DNA of 64,000 nt, taken from Actinomycetes bacterium (GTDB lineage Bacteria > Actinomycetota > Acidimicrobiia > Acidimicrobiales > Aldehydirespiratoraceae). Where the stretch lies: NCBI GenBank assembly GCA_024276495.1, contig JAJRXC010000077.1, positions 1-64,000 of the forward strand, written 5' to 3'. Of the stretch, positions 17,735-27,322 are shown piece after piece; positions within the stretch are counted from its first letter, which is position 1; every line of letters begins with the position of its first letter. Under the pieces are notes generated by a model that saw nothing but the letters and a program-made list of their open reading frames with translations, was not told the DNA's origin and ran no database searches. Made by a program: the position numbers and the translations under genes.

Positions 17735-19261
17735 GTGCCTGATTCCCCCTGGCAGGGCGACGCCAGCTCACTCGTCGACGCGTTCCGAACCGGCGAGCGA
17801 TCGCCGGTCGAGGAGCTCGACGCGACGATCGCGGCGATCCAGACGAGCGACCTGAACGCGTTCGCCCACCACGACTTCGACGCGGCCCGAGACGGCGCCG
17901 CGGCCGCCGACGTGTCATTGCCGTTCGGTGGCCTTCCGTTCGCGATCAAAGAGCTCGAACCGGTGAAGGGATGGCCCTACACCGAGGCATCGCTCGTCTT
18001 CAAGGACCGGATCTCCGAGTACGACTCGACGATGGTGACACGGCTCCGCGGCGCCGGCATCGTGCCGGTCGGTGCGACGACGGCGAGCGAGTTCGGCGGG
18101 CTCAATGTCAGCGTCACCAAGATCAACGGCGTCACGGGAAACGCGTGGGACCCCACCCGCAGCGCCGGCGGTTCCTCGGGCGGGAGCGCGGCGGCCGTCG
18201 CCGGCGGCCTCGTCACGCTCGCCTGTGGCGGCGACGGCGGAGGCTCGATCCGCATCCCCGCCGGCTACAACGGGCTGCTTGGAATGAAGGGAACCTACGG
18301 CCGGATTCCCCGCGGCCCCCACACGTCGCTCAACCCCCACACGATCGTGCTGGGCTGTCTCGCCCGCTCGGTGCGCGACGCCGCGCGCTACTACGACGTC
18401 ACCGCGGGGCACGACCCGTACGACCCGACCAGCCTGCCGGCCGTCGACGGTTGGGAGCGGAATCTCGGTTCTCACGATCTGCGGGGTCGAACCGTGGTGA
18501 TCGACCCAACCCTCGGTGGAGTCGCCGTCGACGACGCGAGCCGCACGGCGGTCGAGGCGGCCGCGGAGGCACTGGTCGCCGAGCTCGGTCTGGTCCGGTT
18601 GGACCTGCCCGTGGAGATCCCCCGGATGGGCGGCGAGTGGATGATGGGCAACATCGCCGGCCTCTACGGCGAGATCGAGGACCTCTGGCCGGGTTGCGCG
18701 GCCGACATGACCGACGAGATCCGGGTTGGGATCCAACTCTCGGAGAACCTCTTCAACATGCGGGTCGCCGCGGCCGGGGAGATGCTCCGTCGTGAGGCCA
18801 ACGACGCGATGGGCGCGCTGTTCGAGCAGGCCGACTTCGTGATCACGTCCGCCAACCCCGGCCCGGCGTTCCCGGCCGACGCGTCGATGAGCAGTGACGA
18901 GAAGTCGTTCATCGACCTGGCCAGGGGCAACCGACTCGTGCAGATGAGCTTCGCCGGCGCGCTCAAAGCGGCGAGGGTCGTGAGCGGCTTCGCCCCCACG
19001 ACACCGAGGAGGCTTCTCGCCGCCGGGATGAAGAACTCACCGGAGCTGCTCGACATGGGCGCCCTGACGATTCCGGCCAACCTGTCCGGCAACCCGGCGA
19101 TATCGATTCCGGTCGAGCCCGTCGGCGGGCTGCCGATCGGCATGCAGGTCATCGGACGACACCACCGAGATGCCCTGCTGCTCGACCTCGCGCTCCACGT
19201 CGAACGGGCGCGTCCGTGGCCGCTGGTGGCCCCGGGCGCGCCCCGGGCGGTCAGGTCCTGA
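17735..19261 (+). CDS. Amidase (amidase-signature family)
   Basis: 508 residues from a GTG at 17735. The Ser-cisSer-Lys triad is visible: K72 in PFAIKEL, the Ser pair in [11 protein letters not shown] (147-148) and the nucleophile S171 in [13 protein letters not shown]. It hydrolyses a C-N amide bond; the natural substrate cannot be read from sequence. It is less likely to be GatA, since no gatB or gatC is nearby and the C-terminal half ([15 protein letters not shown]) is not GatA-like. Its 3' end overlaps the convergent fumarase gene by 11 bases. Confidence 0.9.
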   Translation: MPDSPWQGDASSLVDAFRTGERSPVEELDATIAAIQTSDLNAFAHHDFDAARDGAAAADVSLPFGGLPFAIKELEPVKGWPYTEASLVFKDRISEYDSTMVTRLRGAGIVPVGATTASEFGGLNVSVTKINGVTGNAWDPTRSAGGSSGGSAAAVAGGLVTLACGGDGGGSIRIPAGYNGLLGMKGTYGRIPRGPHTSLNPHTIVLGCLARSVRDAARYYDVTAGHDPYDPTSLPAVDGWERNLGSHDLRGRTVVIDPTLGGVAVDDASRTAVEAAAEALVAELGLVRLDLPVEIPRMGGEWMMGNIAGLYGEIEDLWPGCAADMTDEIRVGIQLSENLFNMRVAAAGEMLRREANDAMGALFEQADFVITSANPGPAFPADASMSSDEKSFIDLARGNRLVQMSFAGALKAARVVSGFAPTTPRRLLAAGMKNSPELLDMGALTIPANLSGNPAISIPVEPVGGLPIGMQVIGRHHRDALLLDLALHVERARPWPLVAPGAPRAVRS

Positions 19262-20888
19262 GCTTCACCGGCGTGGTCACCTCGGCGTAGAAGTCGTTCC
19301 CCTTGTCGTCGACGACGATGAACGCGGGGAAGTTCTCGACCTCGATCTTCCACACGGCTTCCATCCCGAGCTCGGGGAACTCGAGGACCTTCACCTTGCG
19401 GATGGAGTCCTTGGCGAGGCGGGCCGCGGGACCACCGATCGACCCCAGATAGAAACCGCCGTGGGCGGCGCAGGCTTCGGTGACCTGACGGGATCGGTTG
19501 CCCTTGGCCAGCATCACGAGCGATCCACCGGCCGCCTGGAACTGCTCGACGTAGGAATCCATGCGGCCGGCGGTCGTCGGCCCGAACGATCCCGACGCGT
19601 AGCCCTCCGGCGTCTTGGCCGGACCCGCGTAGTAGATCGCGTGGTCGCGCAGGTAGGCCGGCATCGGCTCGCCGGCGTCGAGCCGCTCCTTGATCTTGGC
19701 ATGGGCGATGTCGCGGCCGACGACCAGGGTGCCGGTGAGCGACAGGCGGGTCTTGACGGGATACCGCGTGAGTTGGCTGCGGATCTCGTCCATCGGACGA
19801 TTCAGGTCGACCTCGACGACGTCGGTCGACAGGTCGTCGTCCGCGGTCTCCGGAAGGAAGCGGGCAGGGTCGGTCTCCAACTGCTCGAGGAAGACGCCGT
19901 CCGCCGTGATCTTCGCCCGGGCCTGACGGTCCGCCGAGCACGACACCGCGATGCCGACCGGGTTGGAGGCACCGTGGCGGGGAAGGCGGATGACCCGGAT
20001 GTCGTGACAGAAGTACTTGCCACCGAACTGGGCGCCGATGCCGAACTCCCGGGTCTGCTCGAGGACCCGCTGTTCCCACTCGAGGTCGCGGTAGCCGTGG
20101 CCGGTGGCGGCGTCGCCGGAGGTGGGAAGTGTGTCGAGATAGTGGGCCGAGGCGAGCTTGGCCGTCTTGAGGTTGAACTCCGCCGACGGGCCGCCGACGA
20201 CGAGCGCGAGATGGTAGGGCGGGCAGGCCGACGTGCCGATCGCCCGCAGCGCCTCGTCGAGAAAGTCGACCAGTGAGGTGTCGTTGAGGAGCGCCTTCGT
20301 CTTCTGGAAGAGGAACGACTTGTTGGCCGACCCGCCACCTTTGGCCATGAACAGGAAATCGTAGGTCGCGCCGGGCTTCGTGTAGAGCTCGATCTGGGCG
20401 GGAAGGTTGTTGCCGGTGTTCGTCTCCTCGAACATCGAGAGCGGCGCGAGCTGCGAGTACCGCAGGCTCGTCTGCGTGTAGGTGTCGAAGATGCCCCGGG
20501 AGATCCATTCGGCGTCGTCGGCCAAGGTGAGCACCTTCTCGCCCTTCTTGCCCATGACGATCGCGGTGCCGGTGTCCTGACACATCGGCAGGACACCGGC
20601 CGCGGCGATGTTGGCGTTGCGCAACAGCTCGGTGGCGACGAACACGTCGTTCGCCGAGGCCTCGGGATCGTCGATGATCGACGCGAGCTGTTCGAGGTGC
20701 TCGGTGCGCAGATAGTGGGCGATGTCGTGCATCGCCTCTCGGGTGAGGGATCGCAGCGTCTCGGGCTCGACCCGCAGCAGGGTCGTGCCGTCGATCTCGA
20801 TCGTCGAGACGCCACCGATGTCGAGTTTGCGGTACTCGGTGGAGTCGGGCCCGACGGGCAGGATGTCGGAGTAGGCGAACTCGGTCAT
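19251..20888 (-). CDS. Class I (4Fe-4S) fumarate hydratase
   Basis: 545 residues, full length for the fused class I enzyme with both halves (alpha about 1-320, beta about 340-545). Cluster cysteines are C103 ([11 protein letters not shown]), C222 (GTSACPPYH) and C317 (AVSCSADRQ). [21 protein letters not shown] begins the beta half, and [18 protein letters not shown] is the substrate-site segment. It interconverts fumarate and malate in the TCA cycle. The cluster makes it sensitive to oxygen and iron supply, so it depends on the Suf proteins encoded elsewhere in the window. Confidence 0.95.
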   Translation of the reverse strand: MTEFAYSDILPVGPDSTEYRKLDIGGVSTIEIDGTTLLRVEPETLRSLTREAMHDIAHYLRTEHLEQLASIIDDPEASANDVFVATELLRNANIAAAGVLPMCQDTGTAIVMGKKGEKVLTLADDAEWISRGIFDTYTQTSLRYSQLAPLSMFEETNTGNNLPAQIELYTKPGATYDFLFMAKGGGSANKSFLFQKTKALLNDTSLVDFLDEALRAIGTSACPPYHLALVVGGPSAEFNLKTAKLASAHYLDTLPTSGDAATGHGYRDLEWEQRVLEQTREFGIGAQFGGKYFCHDIRVIRLPRHGASNPVGIAVSCSADRQARAKITADGVFLEQLETDPARFLPETADDDLSTDVVEVDLNRPMDEIRSQLTRYPVKTRLSLTGTLVVGRDIAHAKIKERLDAGEPMPAYLRDHAIYYAGPAKTPEGYASGSFGPTTAGRMDSYVEQFQAAGGSLVMLAKGNRSRQVTEACAAHGGFYLGSIGGPAARLAKDSIRKVKVLEFPELGMEAVWKIEVENFPAFIVVDDKGNDFYAEVTTPVKLRT

Positions 20889-20920
20889 GGCCTCACGGTA
20901 GTGGTCGCTAGGGTCGCATC

Positions 20921-21208
20921 ATGACCCGGAGTGACGAACCGTCCGCGGGGGCCCGCATCGTCGACCGTCTCGCCCACGCCTTCTCCCCGGCCGAGTGGTC
21001 CCGTCGCTCGCTCGTCGTGACAAGCATCGTCTTCGTGGTGGTCGCGACGACCACGGTCGTTCAACGGGCCCTCGTCGCGCGAGGCGCCGTCGGGTGGGCG
21101 ATCACCGTCGCCCACGCACTGATCGTCGCGATCGTAGTGCCACTCCTCATCGTTCGGGCCGGCCGTGAGTGGCGCGCGGCTCAGGCGTCGATGGATGTGC
21201 CGGAGTAG
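20921..21208 (+). CDS. Small membrane protein, unknown
   Basis: 95 residues with two hydrophobic segments (about 31-50, LVVTSIVFVVVATTTVV; and about 58-80, GWAITVAHALIVAIVVPLLIV) flanked by charged ends. No family recognised. It starts 32 bases from the divergent fumarase gene and its end overlaps the convergent thioredoxin-like gene by 28 bases. The composition of a stable two-helix membrane protein and a good ATG support it as real. Confidence 0.55.
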   Translation: MTRSDEPSAGARIVDRLAHAFSPAEWSRRSLVVTSIVFVVVATTTVVQRALVARGAVGWAITVAHALIVAIVVPLLIVRAGREWRAAQASMDVPE

Positions 21209-21666
21209 GGCACCGGGTCGCCGGCGGACGGGATCGTCGGGCGACTCCATTCCGTCATCGTCGCGACGGCATCGGCCACGTCACGCCATGTTTCCGGGTC
21301 CCACGACTCGGCCTTGGCCACGACCGCGCCGTCTTGGCGGATGAGGAGGAACGCCGGGGCGACCTCGACCCCGAGACTTCTCGCGACGACCCGATCGGGG
21401 TCGGCGAAGGCGAGCGTGTCGTCGGCGTAGGGGCCGAGGAAGCGGTGGCCGTCGTCGGCCGAACAGGTGAGAATCCAACAGACCCGACAGTCGGCCTCGG
21501 CGAAGTGATCGAGGATCCGCTTCGAGGAATCGAGGATCCACGCACTCTCATGGGTGAACGGATCGAGCACGACCGCGACGAGCGGAAAGGTCGTCAACCA
21601 CTCGCGAAGTGGACGGGCGTCGCCGTCGAGCGGTTGGAGATCGAGGTCGAGAGCTGCGGTCACCAC
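21181..21666 (-). CDS. Thioredoxin-fold-like hypothetical protein
   Basis: 161 residues from a GTG at 21666 (another GTG follows at 21663). A longer frame to an ATG at 21771 would overlap the start of the divergent gene. The order of elements suggests a thioredoxin or peroxiredoxin fold: ...TTFPLVAVVLDPFTHESAW, then RVCWILTCSADD (Cys pair C-x4-C), ARSLGVEVAPAFLLIRQDGAVVAKAESWDPETW with the cis-Pro-like APAF. The usual CxxC is absent at the helix start. Function unknown; the fold is my inference. Confidence 0.5.
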   Translation of the reverse strand: MVTAALDLDLQPLDGDARPLREWLTTFPLVAVVLDPFTHESAWILDSSKRILDHFAEADCRVCWILTCSADDGHRFLGPYADDTLAFADPDRVVARSLGVEVAPAFLLIRQDGAVVAKAESWDPETWRDVADAVATMTEWSRPTIPSAGDPVPYSGTSIDA

Positions 21667-21762
21667 GGAGGAGAAAGCTAGCGCAGCGGGCCGCCGAGAG
21701 GTCACATCGGGGAGGATCTCGCCGTCCTGCTCATCAGCGTCCCGGCCCAACTGTACGATCCG

Positions 21763-22554
21763 ATGGTGCATCCGATCGAGCGGCTCCGCTTCGTGGCCCG
21801 CGCCGGTGAGGCGCCGACCGCCCCGCTGGTCCGGGAGGCCGCGGTCGCGCTCGCATCGTTCACTGACGATCCGGTCGAGTTGCTGACCGCCTGTCGTCAG
21901 CTGATCGAACGGCGCCCGAGCTGTGGACCGCTGCTATGGGTCGCGGCCCGCATGGTGACGGGAACCGACCCCAGCACCGAGGCCTGGGACGCCGTCGACA
22001 CGCTCGAGCGCGACACCTCGGCTCGGGAGCTGGCCCACGCCATTCCCGCCGATTCGACGGTGCTGATCATCGGCGCCTCCGAGATCTGCGGGGCCGCGGT
22101 CCTGCGCCGTCCCGACGTGGAGGTGCTGGTGGCCGACACGGTGGGGGAGGGATACGGGCTGGTTCGCCAACTCGAGGCCCGCGATCATCTCGTCGTCGAC
22201 GTGCCCCCGGCCGGGGTCGGCGCCGCCGCGGTGGAAGCCGATCTCGTTCTCCTCGAGGCCGAGATCATGCACGACCAGGCGGCGCTCGCCCGATCGGGGT
22301 CGAGGGCCGCAGCCGCAGTCGCCCGCCACGCCGACGTGCCGGTCTGGCTCGTCGCCGGGATCGGCCGGGTCGTCCCGACCCGCATGTTCGAGTGGGTCGT
22401 CGCCCGGGGAACCGACATCGACCCGTGGGACGACGACATCGAGACCGTGCCGCTCGGGTTGATCGACAAGGTCGCCGGCCCGGCCGGCCCGCAGCCGGTG
22501 CACGAGATCCGCTACCGCATCGATTGTCCGATCGCGCCCGAGCTGTTCCGATGA
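21763..22554 (+). CDS. eIF-2B/MtnA-like (ISOCOT-fold) hypothetical protein
   Basis: 263 residues. A helical N-terminal part leads into a Rossmann-like part: ADSTVLIIGASEICGAAVLRR, VEVLVADTVGEGYGLVRQL, EADLVLLEAEIMHDQAALARSGSRAAAAVARHADVPVWLVAG. This order resembles the eIF-2B alpha/beta/delta and methylthioribose-phosphate isomerase fold, in which a D is followed by a 'same fold, Gly-Ser/Thr-R-A' segment. The catalytic residues of MtnA are not evident. It overlaps the next gene by ATGA. Assignment is tentative. Confidence 0.45.
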   Translation: MVHPIERLRFVARAGEAPTAPLVREAAVALASFTDDPVELLTACRQLIERRPSCGPLLWVAARMVTGTDPSTEAWDAVDTLERDTSARELAHAIPADSTVLIIGASEICGAAVLRRPDVEVLVADTVGEGYGLVRQLEARDHLVVDVPPAGVGAAAVEADLVLLEAEIMHDQAALARSGSRAAAAVARHADVPVWLVAGIGRVVPTRMFEWVVARGTDIDPWDDDIETVPLGLIDKVAGPAGPQPVHEIRYRIDCPIAPELFR

Positions 22555-23780
22555 CCACGCGACGGTCACGGTCTCGTTGGTCGCGGGTCGTCACCGTGGT
22601 CGGCTTCGTCTCGGCGTTCGCGGCGGGCGGTGTCCTCGCCGCCAACACCATCGCCACCGACGAGTCGCCGCGATCCGTGTCGCCGACGGTGCTCGACTCG
22701 ACCGAGACCACCACCACGAGCACGACCACGACCACGACGACGACCACCACCACGGTGCCGCCGCCTCGAACCGCGACCCTCGCCTTCTCCGGCGACCTCC
22801 TTCCCCATTCCCCGGTGGTCGCCGCGGGCGCAGCCAACGCCGACGAGGGATGGGACTTCCGCCCGATGTTCGACGAAGTCCGTCCGATCCTCTCGGCGGC
22901 CGACCTCGCGATCTGCCATCTCGAATCCCCGATCTCGAGCACCGACAGCAACCTCAGTGGCTACCCGGTCTTCAACGCGCCACGGGCCTTCCTCGAGGCG
23001 GCCGTCGATGCGGGGTACGACGGTTGCAGCACCGCGTCGAACCACAGCTACGACCGGGGCAGCGCCGGCGTCCGGTCGACGCTCGACGTGTTCGACGACC
23101 TGCCCATCCGCCAGGCCGGCATGGCCCGCGACGCCGAACAGGATCTCGCCCCGGTGATCTACGAGGTCAACGACATCTCGGTCGCGCACATCTCGGCGGC
23201 GTACTCGCTCAACGGCTTCTCGCTGCCGGCCGACGAGCAATACCTGGTCGACCTGATCGATCCCGAACAGATCCTCGAAGAGGCCCGGATCGCCAAGGCC
23301 GCCGGTGCCGAGTTCGTCGTGGTCAGCCTGCACTGGGGCAACGAGTACCAGCAGGCCCCTTCGGCCGCGCAGGACCGATGGCTCGCCGAGATCCTCCCGA
23401 GCGACGAGGTCGATCTGATCATCGGCCACCATGCCCATGTGGTGCAGCCGATCGACAAGGTGGGCGACGAATGGGTCGTGTTCGGCCTGGGCAACTTCCT
23501 CTCCAACCAGTCGGCCAACTGCTGCACCGCGGTCACCCAGGACGGCATGATCGTGATCGTCACGCTCCTCGAGAACGACGCCGGTGAGATCAAGGCCACC
23601 GGTATCGAGTACACCCCCACCTGGGTCGACCGCAGCGACGGCTATGTGATCCGGGTCGCCGTCGGCGAGCCCGGACGCGAGGGAATCGCCGACATCTTGG
23701 CCGTGTCGGCAGAACGAACCGAAAGGATCGTCAGCGGTCGGCTCGGCCCCGACGACGGTCTCACCGTGGCGTCCCCCTGA
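22551..23780 (+). CDS. CapA-family (metallophosphatase-fold) exported protein
   Basis: 409 residues from the ATG at 22551 (ATGA with the upstream gene). A signal or anchor segment (about 12-31, VVTVVGFVSAFAAGGVLAA) is followed by a Thr-rich linker (about 50-68, mostly T) that should hold the catalytic domain outside the cell. The domain has FSGDLLPHSPV, LAICHLESPI, NHSYDRG, VSLHWGNEYQ and IIGHHAHVVQP, the CapA/PgsA set of metal-binding motifs. Family members act in poly-gamma-glutamate or capsule synthesis, but many are uncharacterised. No other capsule gene is nearby. Confidence 0.9.
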   Translation: MTTRRSRSRWSRVVTVVGFVSAFAAGGVLAANTIATDESPRSVSPTVLDSTETTTTSTTTTTTTTTTTVPPPRTATLAFSGDLLPHSPVVAAGAANADEGWDFRPMFDEVRPILSAADLAICHLESPISSTDSNLSGYPVFNAPRAFLEAAVDAGYDGCSTASNHSYDRGSAGVRSTLDVFDDLPIRQAGMARDAEQDLAPVIYEVNDISVAHISAAYSLNGFSLPADEQYLVDLIDPEQILEEARIAKAAGAEFVVVSLHWGNEYQQAPSAAQDRWLAEILPSDEVDLIIGHHAHVVQPIDKVGDEWVVFGLGNFLSNQSANCCTAVTQDGMIVIVTLLENDAGEIKATGIEYTPTWVDRSDGYVIRVAVGEPGREGIADILAVSAERTERIVSGRLGPDDGLTVASP

Positions 23781-23801
23781 CCGCGTCGCCGGCCTGCCCC
23801 C

Positions 23802-26348
23802 TCAGAACGCGACACCGTTTCGGGAGACGTCGAGGTAGCTTCGCAGCTCGTCGAGCGGCATCGGGTGGGCGAAAAGGTAGCCCTGGGCGAAGTCGCAACC
23901 GAGCATCGACAAACGGGTCATCGCCGACGAGGTCTCCACTCCTTCGGCGACCACCTCGAGACCGAGGTTCTGCCCCAACGCGACGATCGATTTCACGATC
24001 GTCGCGGCCGACTCGTCGCCGTTGCCCATCGCGAGGACGAACGACTTGTCGATCTTGATCTCCGAGACGGGAAGGCTCTGCAGGTTCGAGAGGCTCGAAT
24101 GGCCGGTGCCGAAGTCGTCGACGGAACCTCGCACGCCGAGCACACCGAGACGATCGAGGACCCCGTGCGCGAGGAGGGGATCGTCCATCACCTGGGTCTC
24201 GGTGAGCTCGAGGGTGACCCGGTGGCCGTCGAGCCCGGTGCGTTCGAGGGCCCCTCGGATCGAGTCGACGAACGCCGGCTCGTACAGGTTGCGGACCGAG
24301 ACGTTGACCGCCAGGTCCAGTGGTCGCCCGGCGCTGCGAAGATGGCGGATGTCCTCGGCGGCGCGTTCGAAAACCCAGCGGGTTAGCGGCCGGATCACGC
24401 CGGACACTTCGGCCACGTCGATGAACTCACCCGGGCCGATAAGGCCTCGCGCGCGGTGATGCCACCGCACGAGCGCTTCGACCCGCACAACGCGCGCCGA
24501 CGACAACTCGACGACCGGTTGGTAGTGCAGCACCAGCTCGCCGTTGTCGACCGCGTTGCGAAGCTGCCCCACGAGCGTGAGCCGCTCGAGGTTCGGCCGG
24601 TCCCGTTCCGGGTCGTACACGGCGACGCCGCCACCCCGCCGCTTCGCCGCGTACATGGCGATGTCGGCGTGTTTTCGAAGTGATTCTGCATCCTCGCCGT
24701 GCTCCGGATAGATCGCGACGCCGAGACTCGCCCCGCACTGCAGCGCCATCCCGTCGATCTCGTGGGGTTCGTCGAAGCAGGCCTGGATTCGTTCGGCAGC
24801 CCGAAGTGTGCGACGGGGCGAGACGTCGTCGGTCAACAACACGGCGAACTCGTCGCCTCCCAGCCGAGCGACGGTGTCGACGGCACGCAGCGCACCCCGC
24901 AAGCGCACCGCGACCATCTTGAGGAGACGGTCGCCCTGATCGTGCCCGAGCGTGTCGTTGACCTCCTTGAACTGGTTGAGATCGAGCAGCAACAGCGCGA
25001 CCGGCTTGTTGTCGCGGCCGGCCGCGTCGATGCCGTGACGGAGCCGGTCCTCGAGCAGGGCGCGGTTCGGGAGCCCGGTCAGCTCGTCGTGGAGGGCCTG
25101 ATGGCGCAGGGTGCGGGCGGTGATGACCCGGTCGGTGACGTCGACGACGTTGAGCCCCACGAGGTCGGCCGAGATCGAGAACGCCTCGAGGCTCAGGATC
25201 CGTTGACCGTCGCGGCGGAGGTCACCCGCCTCGGCCATCCGCTGGGTGTGGCCGGTGCGCGAGACGTCGACCATGAGCCGGAGGATGTCGGCGGCCCCGG
25301 GGCCGTCGAGGGCGCCGGTCACCGACGTGTTGACGAGGGCGGTGGCCGGATGGCCGGTGAGCCGCTCGTAGGCCGGGTTGACGGTGATCGTGGTGAACTC
25401 GCCGCCCTGCTCGGCGCGGGCCACGACCAGACCGACGGGGACCCGTTCGACCAGCTCGGCGAGGTTCCGGTTGGATTCCCGCACCCGGACCTCGTCGGTG
25501 ACGTCCACCACCACGCCGCGGGCGGTCAGCGGGGACCCGTCGGCGTCGGTGACGACACGGACCCGGTCCCGGACGTGACGCAACGAGCCGTCGGCGTCGG
25601 TGATCCGGTAGCTGAGCTCGTGGTCGCGCCCGGCATCGATCGCCGCCCTCGACTGACCGATGACCGACGCCCGGTCGAACGCCGGGATCCGCGACAGCCA
25701 GGCGCCGGGTCCCGACAGCGTGTCGGGATCGACACCGAGCACCTCGACCGCGTTGCCGGTCACCGTCGCGTCCACGAACGGATACGGGTGGGCTTCCCAG
25801 ACGATCGCGTCGATGCCGGCGAGCAACTGCTCGCGGTTCTCCCGGGCCAGCCGTTCCGAGTGGGCGATGGCGGCGATGAAGACCGTGACGCCGAACGACA
25901 CGCTGAGGTAGGCGAGGATCTGGGTGACACCACCCTGGACGTCGTAGCGCAGCGAGGCCGCGAACAGGAACGGCGAGCCGAGGATCGTCGCGAGGATCGT
26001 GGGGCGCCATCCGGCGGTCGCGGCCTGGCTCGTCGAGCCGAGCATCACGATCAACACGATCGGGGCCAACTCGGGCTGGATGGCGATCGCGGTCGAGCTC
26101 AGGGCTGCGTCGACGATCGGCATCCACCACGGAACGAAACGCAGTCGCGTGACGAGCTCTCGCATCGCGATGTTCGACGGAACGGCGAAGCCGAGCACGA
26201 AGACCGCGATGATCGCTTCGACCTCCGACGCCGGGAACAGGGCGATCAGTCCGAGGGCGCTGAGCCCCGCGATGCGGATCTCGAAGAAGAGCCGCCACAG
26301 GCCGCGCTCGAAGTCGGCCAGTTCCCTTCGCCGGATACCGAGGTTCAC
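23802..26348 (-). CDS. Membrane diguanylate cyclase/phosphodiesterase (PAS-GGDEF-EAL)
   Basis: 848 residues from a GTG at 26348; the frame continues upstream to 26456 but would overlap mutY. Order: about six membrane segments (1-175), two PAS-like regions (about 190-430), GGDEF domain with intact RLGGDEFAVLL, and EAL domain with VEALVRWHH, DDFGTGHSSLSNL and KIDKSFV. Both active sites look intact, so it may make and break cyclic di-GMP, switching with a membrane or PAS signal. It is divergent from mutY, 83 bases away. Confidence 0.93.
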   Translation of the reverse strand: MNLGIRRRELADFERGLWRLFFEIRIAGLSALGLIALFPASEVEAIIAVFVLGFAVPSNIAMRELVTRLRFVPWWMPIVDAALSSTAIAIQPELAPIVLIVMLGSTSQAATAGWRPTILATILGSPFLFAASLRYDVQGGVTQILAYLSVSFGVTVFIAAIAHSERLARENREQLLAGIDAIVWEAHPYPFVDATVTGNAVEVLGVDPDTLSGPGAWLSRIPAFDRASVIGQSRAAIDAGRDHELSYRITDADGSLRHVRDRVRVVTDADGSPLTARGVVVDVTDEVRVRESNRNLAELVERVPVGLVVARAEQGGEFTTITVNPAYERLTGHPATALVNTSVTGALDGPGAADILRLMVDVSRTGHTQRMAEAGDLRRDGQRILSLEAFSISADLVGLNVVDVTDRVITARTLRHQALHDELTGLPNRALLEDRLRHGIDAAGRDNKPVALLLLDLNQFKEVNDTLGHDQGDRLLKMVAVRLRGALRAVDTVARLGGDEFAVLLTDDVSPRRTLRAAERIQACFDEPHEIDGMALQCGASLGVAIYPEHGEDAESLRKHADIAMYAAKRRGGGVAVYDPERDRPNLERLTLVGQLRNAVDNGELVLHYQPVVELSSARVVRVEALVRWHHRARGLIGPGEFIDVAEVSGVIRPLTRWVFERAAEDIRHLRSAGRPLDLAVNVSVRNLYEPAFVDSIRGALERTGLDGHRVTLELTETQVMDDPLLAHGVLDRLGVLGVRGSVDDFGTGHSSLSNLQSLPVSEIKIDKSFVLAMGNGDESAATIVKSIVALGQNLGLEVVAEGVETSSAMTRLSMLGCDFAQGYLFAHPMPLDELRSYLDVSRNGVAF

Positions 26349-26431
26349 GCCAGCCCTTCCCACCGAACTCCCTGGCGTCCCATCGGCATCTCCGGTGGCC
26401 GACCTGAGGCCGGGATCCCTACGATCCCTCC

Positions 26432-27322
26432 ATGTCCTCGTCGCCGCCGCTCGCATCGACGGTGGTGGCGTGGGCCCGCGGGAACCTGAGAGATCTGCCG
26501 TGGCGGCGAACCCGGGACCCGTGGCGCGTGTTCGTCGCGGAGATCATGCTGCAGCAGACCCAGGTCGCCCGGGTGGTCGATCGCTGGACGGGGTTCGTCG
26601 AGCGCTACCCGGACCCGGCGACGTGCGCATCGGCGCCGCAGGCCGAGATCGTGCGCGGCTGGGAGGGGTTGGGCTACAACCGCCGAGCGGTGATGTTGCA
26701 TCGGGCCGCGACCCGGATCGTTCGCGACCACGCCGGTGCGGTCCCCTCCGGGCTCGACGAGCTGTTGGCCCTTCCCGGGGTCGGGCCCTACACCGCCCGG
26801 GCGGTGCAGGCGTTCGCTTTCGAGGCGCCGGTCGCCCCGGTCGACACCAACGTCGGGCGGGTGCTGGCGCGCGTCGCGGGCCGAGGGCTGGCGCGGCGCG
26901 ACGCCCAGGAGTGGGCCGATTCCCTCGTGCCGGTCGGCGAGAGCTGGCTCTACAACCAGGGGATGATCGAGCTCGGCGCGATGATCTGCACGAAGCCCTC
27001 ACCGGACTGTGGGCGATGTCCGGTACGCGGTCGGTGCGCGTGGCGGGGCATCGGCGACGATCCGGCCGTCGGCTCCGCCGGGTCGAGTCGACCCCAGCCA
27101 CCGTTCACCGGCTCGGATCGCGAGCTGCGGGGTCGCCTGGTCGATGCGCTTCGGCGTTCGCCCGTGGGCGTCGGGTCGCTCGGTTCGGTGCTGGGCTGTC
27201 GCGACGTCGGCCGCGGCGAGGCAGTCGTCGCCGGCCTCGTCGAGGACGAGCTGATCGAATTGGAGGGAGGGGTGATCCGCCTGGTCGGAGAGCGGGTTAC
27301 TCGGGGCCGGTCAGTGAGCTGA
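26432..27322 (+). CDS. mutY: A/G-specific adenine glycosylase MutY
   Basis: 296 residues. HhH-GPD core with catalytic E37 (FVAEIMLQQTQV), hairpin LPGVGPYTARAV, catalytic D138 (VDTNVGRV) and the 4Fe-4S loop C186-x6-C193-x2-C196-x5-C202. It removes adenine opposite 8-oxoguanine. The usual Nudix-like C-terminal domain (about 130 residues) is reduced to about 90 residues of unclear homology, as in short actinobacterial forms. Its end overlaps the convergent selenoprotein gene by 26 bases. Confidence 0.93.
   Translation: MSSSPPLASTVVAWARGNLRDLPWRRTRDPWRVFVAEIMLQQTQVARVVDRWTGFVERYPDPATCASAPQAEIVRGWEGLGYNRRAVMLHRAATRIVRDHAGAVPSGLDELLALPGVGPYTARAVQAFAFEAPVAPVDTNVGRVLARVAGRGLARRDAQEWADSLVPVGESWLYNQGMIELGAMICTKPSPDCGRCPVRGRCAWRGIGDDPAVGSAGSSRPQPPFTGSDRELRGRLVDALRRSPVGVGSLGSVLGCRDVGRGEAVVAGLVEDELIELEGGVIRLVGERVTRGRSVS

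Noticed and set aside
21666-21676. GGAGGAG as a ribosome site on the plus strand
   Set aside because: No plausible plus-strand start lies within 15 bases; the next gene's ATG is at 21763.
22692-22760. Thr-codon repeat tract as a microsatellite or phase-variation site
   Set aside because: It encodes a Thr linker with mixed ACC/ACG codons, normal for exported proteins of high-GC actinobacteria.
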